Positions 1 through 8,296 of a stretch of DNA of 64,000 nt are shown here, piece by piece. Within the stretch, counting starts at the first letter, position 1. The number at the start of each line of letters is the position of its first letter. Position numbers and translations under genes: made by a program. Below the pieces are notes generated by a model. It searched no databases, was not told the origin of the DNA, and worked only from the letters and a program-made list of their open reading frames with translations. Source of the stretch: an uncultured Acidobacteriota bacterium (GTDB lineage: Bacteria; Acidobacteriota; Terriglobia; Bryobacterales; Bryobacteraceae); contig CADEFM010000002.1 of NCBI GenBank assembly GCA_902826605.1, positions 124,001 through 188,000 of the forward strand, in the 5' to 3' direction.

Positions 1-896
1 AGAATACTCTCGGCGGGGTCAGGCGTTCTGCGGTAGTCCGTCACGGCGCCGTCTTTCCGGAGAACAAGAAGCGTTCCGCCGTAAGGGCCGTTGCGTGCCG
101 GATCGGTCGGACCAAAAATCCCAACTCCTGGTTTTCCTAGAGCAGCGGCCAAATGCAAGGGGCCGCTGTCCACACCGACCACGCCCTGCGCTCTCCGTGT
201 AGCGTGGATCAAGCCGTCGATACCTGAGACGTAAGCCCGCGCGCCACGGATTTCAGCCAACTGCGGCTCCGTGCCGGGCGGACCATTGACTACTAGAGGC
301 AGTGGCAGCAGACCAGCCAGCGCTGCCCAACGGTCCATGGGCCATTGCTTCGATCCCCAACCTGCGAACGGATTGGCGAGAATGAATGGACCTTCGGGGA
401 GAGGTCCCTGGTCCGAGCATTCCGGTGCGCCGGCAGGCAATGGAAATACGCGCAGAAGGTTCTGCGCGCCCGCTCCTGCGGCTAAATCCAGGTTGCGATC
501 GACCACATGGTTGGAGCGCGTTTCGATGCCAGAAGAATAGAACAGGGCGGCAGGAAGCTCTCGAACGGATTTGCGGTCGAATCCTACGAACTTCTCGCTC
601 CGAATGGCAGCGCCAATAAGGGCCGACTGCACTAATCCTTGAAAATCGACGATCAGATCGAAGCCTTGCACGTGTAAGCGGCGCGCGCAGGCCAGGGAAG
701 ACTTGAGGGAACGCTCCAGCGGGATGATTTCATCCAGGTACGGATTACCAGCGAGCAGTGGGGCCCATTTCGGCCGCACAATCCAGCTCACGTGACTGTG
801 TGGAAAACTGTGCTTCAGACTGGCTGCGGCGGGCAGGGTATGAATGACGTCGCCCATGGAACTCATTCGGATGACGAGAATGCGGGCTGGCTGCAT
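1..896 (-). CDS. waaC: lipopolysaccharide heptosyltransferase I-like glycosyltransferase (GT9), 3' end outside window
   Basis: Transfers a heptose from ADP-heptose to the LPS inner core on the cytoplasmic side of the inner membrane. Reading the minus strand from the ATG at 896 gives an open frame to the window edge. It starts MQPARILVIRMSSMGDVIHT, the nucleotide-sugar binding start typical of WaaC/WaaF, and later shows a GVDSGPLHLAAALGKPGVGIFGPTDP-like C-terminal donor-site region. It lies 7 bp downstream of the small nucleotidyltransferase-like gene and after waaF, so the three form one minus-strand LPS operon. About 298 residues are visible of a usual 320-350. The exact acceptor (first or second heptose) is inferred from the closer match to WaaC. 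Confidence 0.85.
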   Translation of the reverse strand, partial: MQPARILVIRMSSMGDVIHTLPAAASLKHSFPHSHVSWIVRPKWAPLLAGNPYLDEIIPLERSLKSSLACARRLHVQGFDLIVDFQGLVQSALIGAAIRSEKFVGFDRKSVRELPAALFYSSGIETRSNHVVDRNLDLAAGAGAQNLLRVFPLPAGAPECSDQGPLPEGPFILANPFAGWGSKQWPMDRWAALAGLLPLPLVVNGPPGTEPQLAEIRGARAYVSGIDGLIHATRRAQGVVGVDSGPLHLAAALGKPGVGIFGPTDPARNGPYGGTLLVLRKDGAVTDYRRTPDPAESI

Positions 897-903
897 CGGA
901 AGG

Positions 904-1266
904 TCAGCGCCCGGCTTTGGAAGCCGCCGCCCGCTGCCGCGCATTGACGTGACGTATTAACTGGTTCAATGCAGCGCGATGTTCATCCTGCAGAGACAAG
1001 TGCGGGGTGAGATCGGGGGAATGCTCGCAAACATAGTCAACACAAGCCAGGCCGGCGACGAGTTCGGCCCGCGCGCGAGCCGGGAGTATGCCGTCCGGTG
1101 CGGTGGCGATAACCACGAGCAGAGGCTTTGCGTCTGTTTTGCATTCAGCGAGCCTTTCGGCGGTGGAGGCGATGAGCGGATCGAAAAAGCCGCTCACGAC
1201 CATTGCCCCGTCCCGCGCTAAGAGAGCAGCGGCGGCCGAGCTGATAATTTTCGCGCGTGTGTCCAA
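904..1266 (-). CDS. degenerate HldE/RfaE C-domain-like nucleotidyltransferase fold protein
   Basis: A 120-residue protein between waaF and waaC. Residues about 20-80 resemble the adenylyltransferase half of HldE: GFFDPL stands where the family has NGCFDLLHAGH, and LPARARAELVAGLACVDYV matches the family's RAE-L-A-L-CVDYV segment. The catalytic HxGH motif is gone (the sequence continues IASTAERL) and the C-terminal substrate half is missing. It therefore probably does not make ADP-heptose. It may be a decayed or repurposed domain. The start is a TTG 4 bp after the waaF stop, and translational coupling to waaF is likely. Function unknown; the family link rests on motif reading alone. Confidence 0.6.
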   Translation of the reverse strand: MDTRAKIISSAAAALLARDGAMVVSGFFDPLIASTAERLAECKTDAKPLLVVIATAPDGILPARARAELVAGLACVDYVCEHSPDLTPHLSLQDEHRAALNQLIRHVNARQRAAASKAGR

Positions 1267-1270
1267 GTCT

Positions 1271-2287
1271 CTATTTCAGCAGGTCTAGTGCGGTTAGCGC
1301 CACTCGCTCCGAGCTGACGCGTGTCATGCAGCGGTGATCGATGGGGCATTCGCGCTTCATACAAGGGCTGCATTCCACGGGTTCGCGCACGACGCGCGCC
1401 AGAGGTCCAGTAGGGCCGGTTGTCACCTCATTGGTCGCGCCGAAAATAGACACGGTGGGTACTCCGAGCGCAGAAGCAATATGCATACCGCCGGAATCGT
1501 TGGTGAGGTATATGCGGCAAGCGGCGGCAAGATCGATATATTGGGCAAGCGTAGTCTCGCCTGCGAGGTTTTTCACGGGCGCGTTGATTGCAGCAGCGAT
1601 GCCAGCGCACAATGCGTGCTCGGCCCTCGACCCAAAAATTGCCACCGAGGCCCCGGTTTCCCGCGCGAGGCGTGTGGCGGCAGCAGCGAAGTGCTCAGGG
1701 ATCCACTGTTTAGCGGATCCATACGCCGCGCCGGGACTCATACCGATTACGTCCCCTGCAAATCCCATGTCGCGAAAGGATGCTTGTCCAGCTTCGCGCG
1801 CCGCGGGCGCGCAGTCAAGCTGGATGCGATCCGAGTCAGGAAGGGATTCAAGAATCCCCGCACGGTGCAAAAGCTCCAGATAATAGAAGCGCTCATGCGG
1901 AGGGATTTCGCCCGGGAGGGGAACCGCGACGGCTTTCGTCAGCAACATGCCGCGGCCATCGCGCGCATAGCCAATCCGTTCGGGAATGCGCGCCGCGAAA
2001 GCGACCAAAGCCGCTTCAAATGCGTTCTGAAAAAGAATCGCGCAATCAAAGCCTTCTTTCGCTAGCGCGCGGCCGGCGGCCCATTTGTGGGGCAAAGTCT
2101 GCGGTGTATACGGAATCATGCGATCACAGAAAGGCTCGCGATGATAGAGATCGGCGACCCACGGCTTGGCTAGGATGACGATCTCCGCTTGCGGAAACCG
2201 TTCGCGCAGAGCGCGCAGCGCAGGCAGGGACATAACGGCGTCGCCCACCCAATTGGTTGCACGCACGAGAATCTTGCGGGGGTTCAC
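1271..2287 (-). CDS. waaF: lipopolysaccharide heptosyltransferase II
   Basis: GT9 glycosyltransferase that adds the second heptose to the LPS core. The 338-residue length is normal. The N-terminus KILVRATNWVGDAVMSLPAL is the WaaF hallmark. The C-terminal donor site reads YLTNDSGGMHIASALGVPTVSIFG, followed by a Cys-rich tail (C-SPCMKRECPIDHRCM) that many WaaF proteins carry. The start is GTG at 2287. It is the first gene of the minus-strand LPS operon and is divergent from the NfeD-like gene across a 30 bp gap. Confidence 0.92.
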   Translation of the reverse strand: MNPRKILVRATNWVGDAVMSLPALRALRERFPQAEIVILAKPWVADLYHREPFCDRMIPYTPQTLPHKWAAGRALAKEGFDCAILFQNAFEAALVAFAARIPERIGYARDGRGMLLTKAVAVPLPGEIPPHERFYYLELLHRAGILESLPDSDRIQLDCAPAAREAGQASFRDMGFAGDVIGMSPGAAYGSAKQWIPEHFAAAATRLARETGASVAIFGSRAEHALCAGIAAAINAPVKNLAGETTLAQYIDLAAACRIYLTNDSGGMHIASALGVPTVSIFGATNEVTTGPTGPLARVVREPVECSPCMKRECPIDHRCMTRVSSERVALTALDLLK

Positions 2288-2317
2288 TCTTACCTAGAGT
2301 AACGATACGCTGAAGGT

Positions 2318-2563
2318 ATGCGCGACATGCTGCTCATTACGGCCGGATTTGTAGGGATTTGCGCAGAACTTCTCCGTCCCGGCAAGGTTATTCCTGGCGT
2401 CGTGGGCGGCGTGCTGTTCATGCTGGGCATCGCTGGAGTAGTGCGGGGGCCGATCGAGTGGAGCGCCGTGCTGTGGCTTGGCGCGCCACTAATACTGCTG
2501 AGCGCGGGCTTACTCGCGATCGCTTGGCGAGCCAGACGCAACAAGACCAGATTTGTCCGTTAA
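2318..2563 (+). CDS. small NfeD-like membrane protein
   Basis: An 81-residue protein with two or three hydrophobic helices (about residues 4-20, 26-42 and 48-68) and a basic tail RARRNKTRF. The pattern ELLRPGKVIPGVVGGVLFMLGI resembles the membrane segment of NfeD/ClpP-class proteins (E-x4-PG-x-PG-x-G). No OB-fold or protease part is present, so it is a stand-alone membrane module. It is divergent from waaF and convergent with the VOC gene. A general role in membrane quality control is only a family guess. Confidence 0.6.
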   Translation: MRDMLLITAGFVGICAELLRPGKVIPGVVGGVLFMLGIAGVVRGPIEWSAVLWLGAPLILLSAGLLAIAWRARRNKTRFVR

Positions 2564-2584
2564 AGGTACAAACTGGTCCGGTGT

Positions 2585-3574
2585 TCAGCGAGTCTCCACC
2601 AACTCAATCGCCTCGCGGCTGGGGCCTTCGATCATGACCGCGCGCATTGCGCCGAGTTTGTACGGCTGCTCCAAAAACCTCACGCCCTCGGCCTGAAGTT
2701 TGGTGATCCACGCATCCAGATCGGCGACGCTCAATGCGTAATGATCGGAAAGATGGCCGCGGCTGCTCACTAATGGCGTTTCATCCTGTTGCACATGCCA
2801 GGTGATGGCAACCTCATCGAATGTAACTCCGGCGGGCTGGCGCAGCATGCCGCGGCGTTCGAGAGAAGGCCAGGAAAGATCGGGGCGCGGAACTTTGCAC
2901 GTGGCTTCCGTGTAAGGTGCGCGGCCCGGAGTGCTACGAACGGGGGCGTTCAAGTGCTTCTGATACCACAGCTGCGCGCAGAAAGGGTGGTCCTGAAACA
3001 GGTGGACGTGATTGAACTTTTCGACAGGCATATTGCCCTGGTATTCCACGATCGCGCCGTCGGGGCCTTCCAGGTACGCAAATCCAGCGCCATGCCCGGG
3101 TTGCACACCCTTGGACTTGGCTTCCGCGATCTCGGCTCTTGTCAGGCCCAACGAGCCGCCGTTGCCCGGCCATGTGTCCCCGCTAGTGTAAACAAAACCG
3201 CCCTCATCGGTGGTGTAGAGAGGGAGTAATTTCACTTCCTTGCGCTGCTGGTACATCATGCGGCTCTTCTGCACGTCTGTCACGTGCCATCCGAAGTGCC
3301 ACAAGGCGCTTTGCGGGCGCTGGTCTGACGGAGGGGTGTTCACCTTGTTGAACAGAACGTAGACGTTGCCGGCTTTGAGCGCAGGAAGACCGGCTATGGT
3401 CGCTTGGGAGGTGCTGGGAAATTGCCGTGTGTAGAAATCGATGGCGGCGTCCGGGTTCAATGAGTTCAAGTGCAGATGGTGAAATCCAGGGGCGGGTAAT
3501 TTGGTTGTGGTTTGGGCGGGCAATAGGAATACGACCGAGATGGTCGCGATGAATAGAAGGGTGGAAAGCTTCAT
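2585..3574 (-). CDS. exported VOC (glyoxalase/bleomycin-resistance) superfamily protein
   Basis: A 329-residue protein with a signal peptide (MKLSTLLFIATISVVFLLPAQ) followed by two VOC modules. Module 1 begins PGFHHLHLNSLNPDAAIDFY (about residues 29-190) and module 2 begins KFNHVHLFQDHPFCAQLWY (about 197-328). The paired His residues and the late Glu of each module (VEYQGN, IELVETR) fit metal ligands of this superfamily. The substrate cannot be named. It stands alone, reading away from the cox operon. An acidobacterial secreted dioxygenase or lyase is plausible. Confidence 0.75.
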   Translation of the reverse strand: MKLSTLLFIATISVVFLLPAQTTTKLPAPGFHHLHLNSLNPDAAIDFYTRQFPSTSQATIAGLPALKAGNVYVLFNKVNTPPSDQRPQSALWHFGWHVTDVQKSRMMYQQRKEVKLLPLYTTDEGGFVYTSGDTWPGNGGSLGLTRAEIAEAKSKGVQPGHGAGFAYLEGPDGAIVEYQGNMPVEKFNHVHLFQDHPFCAQLWYQKHLNAPVRSTPGRAPYTEATCKVPRPDLSWPSLERRGMLRQPAGVTFDEVAITWHVQQDETPLVSSRGHLSDHYALSVADLDAWITKLQAEGVRFLEQPYKLGAMRAVMIEGPSREAIELVETR

Positions 3575-3893
3575 GCCGTTGAAGATTATACCTACAACGA
3601 AGTAGGCACGACTGGTTCCTCAAGGTCTTATGAACTTCGGCACGAGCGTCAGTGAGTCGAGATGCCGTTGACGCTCGCTTTGCTGCCTTGTACAAACGCT
3701 GTGCTCGTCGAGATCGCCGTCTTCATGAGAGGAACGATGGGTGGCGTTTCGGAACTTGCTTCGCGTCGAAGATGTTCCTGATGTCCGTGGCAGGCTATTG
3801 AAAGACCGTGAACACGGCCTTTCCAGACCCCCTTTCCGTCCGCTCCCGAAGTTTGATATCTTCAATAGCTTCGCCCCACTTAGGAAGGCCGCC
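3575..3893. other. 319 bp gap between divergent VOC and coxS genes
   Basis: No convincing gene. It holds one perfect inverted repeat, CGAGCGTCA at 3643-3651 and TGACGCTCG at 3669-3677 with a 17-nt loop. There is a ribosome-binding site AGGAAGG at about 3882-3888 in front of coxS. The open frame running into coxS from 3741 has no family resemblance before codon 52. Confidence 0.5.
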
Positions 3894-4358
3894 ATGAAGA
3901 TCCATCTAACCATCAACGGAAAAAACTATTCTCACGACGTCGAACCTCGACTACTGCTCATTCATTATTTGCGCGAGAACGCGGCGCTCACCGGCTCGCA
4001 TGTCGGCTGCGAAACCTCGCTATGCGGCGCGTGCACGATAGAGCTCGACGGCAAGGCCGTGAAGAGCTGCACGATGTTCGCCGTGCAAGCCGACGGCGCG
4101 AAGATCACGACCATTGAAGGACTTGCGAACGACGGCAAGTTGCACGGCGTGCAGGAAGCATTTTGGAACGAACATGGCCTGCAGTGCGGTTTCTGTACGC
4201 CCGGCATGATCATGGCGTCGAAACAGATCATCGACCGCAATCACGCGCCTAGCGATGCGGAAATACGGCATGGTCTTGAAGGCAATCTGTGCCGATGCAC
4301 CGGCTATCAGCACATCGTGAACGCAGTAAAAGCCGCGGCAGCCGCGGCGGGAAAGTAG
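3894..4358 (+). CDS. coxS: CO dehydrogenase/xanthine dehydrogenase family small [2Fe-2S] subunit
   Basis: 154-residue iron-sulfur subunit passing electrons from the molybdenum centre to FAD. The N-terminal plant-ferredoxin-type [2Fe-2S] site is visible as CETSLCGAC plus a later Cys in KSCTMF (about residues 41-62). The C-terminal [2Fe-2S] helical domain shows CGFCTPGM and CRCTGYQ (about 102-140). The ATG at 3894 was chosen over the longer frame because AGGAAGG lies just upstream and the protein then begins like the family ([10 protein letters not shown]). First gene of coxSLMG; coxL starts 9 bp after its stop. Confidence 0.92.
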   Translation: MKIHLTINGKNYSHDVEPRLLLIHYLRENAALTGSHVGCETSLCGACTIELDGKAVKSCTMFAVQADGAKITTIEGLANDGKLHGVQEAFWNEHGLQCGFCTPGMIMASKQIIDRNHAPSDAEIRHGLEGNLCRCTGYQHIVNAVKAAAAAAGK

Positions 4359-4367
4359 GAGCACGCC

Positions 4368-6701
4368 ATGGCCACCACCATTACTAAGACCGAAACCCTG
4401 GTTGGCAAACGCATCCGCCGCCGCGAAGACCCACGGCTGATTACCGGCACTGCCACGTACGTGGAAGACATTCAGATGCCCGGCATGCACTACGCCGCCA
4501 TCGTCCGCAGCCCGCATGCCGCCGCCAATATTCGTTCCATCGACGTAAAGGCCGCTGCGGCAGCGCCTGGCGTCGTGGCTGTATTCACGGGCAAAGACAC
4601 GGAGAAAGTCGGTCCCGTTCCCTGCGGCGCTTCCTTGCCGGATCTACGCGTGCCGCATCATCATATTATGGCGATCGACCGCGTGTACTACGTGGGTCAC
4701 GCTGTGGCCGTGGTAGTTGCAACGGATCGCTATCTGGCGCGCGACGCGGCGGATCTCCTCGAAATCGATTATGACGTGCTGCCGGCGGTTGCCGATCCTG
4801 AAAAGGCGCTCGCGCCGGGCGCACCGGCGGTGCATCCGCAGTGGCCCGACAACACCGCCTTCAACTATCACCAAGAGGGCGGCGATATCGCAAAAGCTTT
4901 CGCCGACGCGGATGTCGTCGTGAAGCAGCGTATCACCAGCCAGCGCCTGGTGCCGAACGCGATGGAGACGCGCGGTGTAGTGGCGGAGTGGCGCGGCGCT
5001 GACCGCCAGTTGAATCTCTACACCTCCACACAGGTTCCTCACCTTGTGCGCACGCTGGTCGCGGGCATGCTCGGTCTGGAAGAAAATCGAATGCGGGTGA
5101 TTGCGCCGGAAGTTGGAGGCGGCTTCGGAAGCAAGCTCAATATCTACGCCGAAGAGGCGTTGATGGGCTTTGTAGCAATGAAAATCGGCAAGCCCGTGAA
5201 GTGGATCGAGTCACGCCGCGAAAACTTCCTGACGACCATTCATGGCCGCGGTCATGTGGACTATTATGAGGTGGCCGCGAAGAAGGACGGCACAATCCTC
5301 GGTATCAAACTGAAGATTATCCAAGACTTGGGCGCTTATCATCAGCTGCTCACGCCAGCGATTCCGACGCTGAGCGTATTGATGATGCCGGGATTGTATA
5401 AGACGAAGAACGTCAGCGCCGATATCGTGGGCGTTTTTACAAACTGCGTTCCAACGGACGCGTATCGCGGCGCGGGCCGTCCGGAAGCCACTCATGGAAT
5501 CGAGCGCATGGTAGATATTCTTGCGGACGAACTGGGCATGGATCCGGCCGAGATTCGCCTGAAGAATTTCGTGGCGAACGAAGAATTTCCGTATCCCACC
5601 GCCACCGGCTTGACTTACGATTCCGGTAATTATGCCGCGCCGCTCGACAAGGCGATGGCCCTGGCGGATTATTCGAAAATCTTGCAGGAGCAAGTGGAAG
5701 CGCGCAAGCAAGGCAAGCTTGTCGGCATAGGCATTTCCACGTACGGTGAAATTTGTGCCATCGGTCCTTCGCCCGCGACGCCGGCCGGCGGATGGGAGAG
5801 CGCCACGGTGAAGATTGAGCCTTCCGGCACCGTCACCGTCATGACCGGAACCTGCCAAACGGGGCAGGGCGAGGAAACAACTTTCGCGCAAATTGCCGCC
5901 GATGAACTGGGCGTGGACATCGACAATATTCTGGTGCTTCGCGGCGACACCTCGATTGTTCAATACGGCATAGGGACGTTCGGGAGCCGCGCGACTGCCA
6001 TCGGCGGAACGGCGCTATACTTTGCTCTGCAAGAACTGAAGGCCAAGGTGAAACTGTTCGGTGCGATGTTGTTGGAATCGGATGACGTTACCTTCTCCGG
6101 CGGCCAGGTGACCTGCAATAAGAGTGGCAAGACCAAGGGGCTCGCGGAAATCGCGGGCGCCACTTATCGCGCTATGAAGCTGCCGCCCAACACGGAACCG
6201 GGCTTGGTCGCCACGCACTTCTGGGAGCCTCCCAATTTCACCTTCCCGTTCGGAGCGCATATTGTGATCACCGACATCGACAAGGAAACAGGAGATATCG
6301 CTATCCGCCGCTACATTGCCGTGGACGATTGCGGAAATATCATCAACCCGCTGATCGTGGATGGGCAGGTGCATGGCGGCGTGGCGCAGGGGCTGGGGCA
6401 GGCGCTGTGGGAGCAGGCGGTCTATGACGACAACGGCCAGCTAATTACCGGCGAATTCATGGATTATGCCATGCCGCGGGCGCATATGATGCCGTGGATC
6501 GAAAGCTCGCATACCATCACCCCAACCAATGTCAATCCTCTAGGAGTGAAAGGGGTAGGCGAAGCGGGCACCATCGGCTGCTCGCCTGCCGTCGTCAATT
6601 CAGTAGTGGATGCGCTCTCGCATCTGGGTGTGCGGCATATCGACATGCCTCTCACACCCGAAAAAATCTGGAAGCTGGCTAATGCCGGAGGCACCAACTA
6701 A
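4368..6701 (+). CDS. coxL: form II CO dehydrogenase-like molybdopterin subunit
   Basis: 777-residue catalytic subunit of a molybdenum hydroxylase. It starts VGKRIRRREDPRLITGTATYVEDI, standard for CoxL/xanthine dehydrogenase large chains. The active-site loop at residues 365-371 reads AYRGAGR, the form II (BMS) signature. True aerobic CO oxidisers (form I) carry AYXCSFR with the Cys that binds copper. Further family blocks are GGGFGSK (Moco domain) and GVGEAGTIG near the C-terminus with the catalytic Glu. The real substrate may therefore be an aldehyde, purine or other heteroaromatic compound rather than CO. Gene order S-L-M also matches form II clusters. Confidence 0.9.
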   Translation: MATTITKTETLVGKRIRRREDPRLITGTATYVEDIQMPGMHYAAIVRSPHAAANIRSIDVKAAAAAPGVVAVFTGKDTEKVGPVPCGASLPDLRVPHHHIMAIDRVYYVGHAVAVVVATDRYLARDAADLLEIDYDVLPAVADPEKALAPGAPAVHPQWPDNTAFNYHQEGGDIAKAFADADVVVKQRITSQRLVPNAMETRGVVAEWRGADRQLNLYTSTQVPHLVRTLVAGMLGLEENRMRVIAPEVGGGFGSKLNIYAEEALMGFVAMKIGKPVKWIESRRENFLTTIHGRGHVDYYEVAAKKDGTILGIKLKIIQDLGAYHQLLTPAIPTLSVLMMPGLYKTKNVSADIVGVFTNCVPTDAYRGAGRPEATHGIERMVDILADELGMDPAEIRLKNFVANEEFPYPTATGLTYDSGNYAAPLDKAMALADYSKILQEQVEARKQGKLVGIGISTYGEICAIGPSPATPAGGWESATVKIEPSGTVTVMTGTCQTGQGEETTFAQIAADELGVDIDNILVLRGDTSIVQYGIGTFGSRATAIGGTALYFALQELKAKVKLFGAMLLESDDVTFSGGQVTCNKSGKTKGLAEIAGATYRAMKLPPNTEPGLVATHFWEPPNFTFPFGAHIVITDIDKETGDIAIRRYIAVDDCGNIINPLIVDGQVHGGVAQGLGQALWEQAVYDDNGQLITGEFMDYAMPRAHMMPWIESSHTITPTNVNPLGVKGVGEAGTIGCSPAVVNSVVDALSHLGVRHIDMPLTPEKIWKLANAGGTN

Positions 6702-7549
6702 TGTTCCCGCAAACGTTCGATTACACCGCGCCCACAACGCTGGATGAAGCAGTGAAACTTCTGGGTGGAGGGGCCAAAGCATTGGCAGGCGGCATGAGCC
6801 TGATCCCGATGATGAAGCTGCGCCTAGCCTCGCCAGAACATTTAGTGGATCTGGGACGTATCAAGGAGTTGAATTATATTCGCGAGGAAAGCGGGGCATT
6901 GCACATTGGCGCGACGGCCACGCATTACGCGGTTGAAAGCTCACCGTTGGTGCGTACGAAGTGTCCGTTGCTGGCGGAGACCGCTGCGGCGATTGGCGAC
7001 GTGCAAGTCCGCAATATGGGCACCCTCGGAGGCGCCGTCGCGCATGCTGATCCGTCGGCCGATTATCCGGCGGCGCTGCAGGCCCTGGAAGCAAAGATCG
7101 TGCTGCGGGGTGCTGGCGGCGATCGCACCGTTTCCGCCGCCGAATTTTTTGTGGACGCATTTACCACCGTACTGAATGAAGGAGAAATGGTGCGCGAAGT
7201 CATCGTGCCTGTTGACACTTCGGGCGTGAGTTATCAGAAAGTGCCGCAACCAGCGAGCGGTTTCGCCATGGTAGGCATCGCCGCGCGAGTGAAGAAGGCC
7301 GGTGGCAAGGTGACGGAGGCGCGGATTGGCGTTACGGGTTTGACAAACTCCTCATTCCGGGCGACTGCAGCTGAAAAGGCGCTGGAAGGCACCAATGGCT
7401 CGGCCGCCGATATTCAGAAAGCGGCCGCGTTGGTCGCCCAAGGCTCGGACGCCAATTCCGACATACACGCGTCAGCGGATTATCGAAAGCATCTCGCCGT
7501 CGTCTATACCGGCCGTGCACTGATTGCCGCGATGGGCAGAGCGCAGTAG
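6701..7549 (+). CDS. coxM: CO dehydrogenase family FAD-binding medium subunit
   Basis: 282-residue FAD subunit that takes electrons from CoxS. The FAD pyrophosphate-binding blocks are visible as AGGMSLIPMMKLRL (about residues 27-40) and the later VRNMGTLGGAVAHADPSADYPAAL (about 104-126). The start ATG overlaps the coxL stop by one base (TAATG), indicating translational coupling. The C-terminal CO_deh_flav_C domain ends in DYRKHLAVVYTGRAL. Length is normal. Confidence 0.92.
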   Translation: MFPQTFDYTAPTTLDEAVKLLGGGAKALAGGMSLIPMMKLRLASPEHLVDLGRIKELNYIREESGALHIGATATHYAVESSPLVRTKCPLLAETAAAIGDVQVRNMGTLGGAVAHADPSADYPAALQALEAKIVLRGAGGDRTVSAAEFFVDAFTTVLNEGEMVREVIVPVDTSGVSYQKVPQPASGFAMVGIAARVKKAGGKVTEARIGVTGLTNSSFRATAAEKALEGTNGSAADIQKAAALVAQGSDANSDIHASADYRKHLAVVYTGRALIAAMGRAQ

Positions 7550-7561
7550 AACGAGGAACGC

Positions 7562-8014
7562 GTGAAAATTTCAGGATCTTACACTCTTCCTCTGCCTATC
7601 GAGCGAGCTTACGCCGTGATGCAGGACCCTGCCGTTCTCGGCCGCGCCATTCCCGGCTGCGAGGGACTTGAAAAAACAGGCCCGGATGAATACCGGATGA
7701 AGATGAAAATGGCCCTGGCCAGCCTTTCCGGCGCTTTCGAAGGCAAGGTTCGAATTACCGATCAAGCTCCACCGTCAAGCTTTCGGCTGGTGGTGGAAGG
7801 CACCGGCCGCGTCGGCTTCGTGAAGGGCGACGGGCTGTTGAAGCTGGCCACGGTGGACGGCGGCACGGAAGTATCCTACGAAGGTGATGCACAAGTGGGC
7901 GGAACGATGGCTGCCGTGGGGCAGCGCCTGATTGACGGAACCGCCAAGATGATGATCAAGAAGTTTTTCGATCGATTGGCGCAAGAGGCTAACGCGCAAG
8001 ACGCCACCGAGTAG
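7562..8014 (+). CDS. coxG: CoxG-like SRPBCC (START-fold) protein
   Basis: 150 residues, GTG start, 12 bp after coxM. The pattern MKISGSYTLPLPIERAYAVMQDPAVLGRAIPGCEGL is the CoxG family start. The middle shows SGAFEGKVRITDQAPP and the helix VGQRLIDGTAKMMIKKFFDRL closes the fold. Family members help recruit or anchor the CODH complex at the membrane, usually by a C-terminal tail, which is short here. Last gene of the cox operon. No maturation genes (coxD, coxE, coxF) or XdhC-like insertase follow. Confidence 0.85.
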   Translation: MKISGSYTLPLPIERAYAVMQDPAVLGRAIPGCEGLEKTGPDEYRMKMKMALASLSGAFEGKVRITDQAPPSSFRLVVEGTGRVGFVKGDGLLKLATVDGGTEVSYEGDAQVGGTMAAVGQRLIDGTAKMMIKKFFDRLAQEANAQDATE

Positions 8015-8296
8015 ATCCCTGGCCCAGCGGCGCAGAGGGCCGCGCACGCGCCACGATCCCCAGCCAGAACCGGTCGATTGCCTTGACCACTTCCAGCAGC
8101 TTTTCCAAGTCCGCCGGCTTCGCGATATAGCAGTTGGCGTGCAGGTCGCAGGCCCTGCTAATATTTTCCTCGCGGGTCGAGCTGGAAAGGACGATCACTG
8201 GAATGCGCCGCAGCGTTTCAGCCATATTTCCGCGAGCAGATCGCGTCCCTTCTTGAGAGGCAAGTTCAAATCCAGCAGAATCAGGTCCGGCGTGGG
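7989..8296 (-). pseudogene. truncated, frameshifted response-regulator receiver domain
   Basis: Right after the pccB stop and in the same frame, the minus strand reads PTPDLILLDLNLPLKKGRD with the phosphoacceptor-Asp block (LLDLNLP). The match then jumps by one frame near 8225 to LRRIPVIVLSSSTREENI and later CYIAKPADLEKLLEVV, which contain the Ser/Thr and the conserved Lys-Pro of receiver domains. The first 40-45 residues, with the acidic Mg-binding pair, are missing and the two halves are out of frame. This is therefore a relic. The only start in the second frame would give a 78-residue fragment overlapping the coxG 3' end by 26 bp. Confidence 0.75.

Noticed and set aside
3741-3893. N-terminal extension of coxS (51 codons)
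   Set aside because: No similarity to the family before MKIHLTI and a good ribosome-binding site directly in front of the internal ATG.
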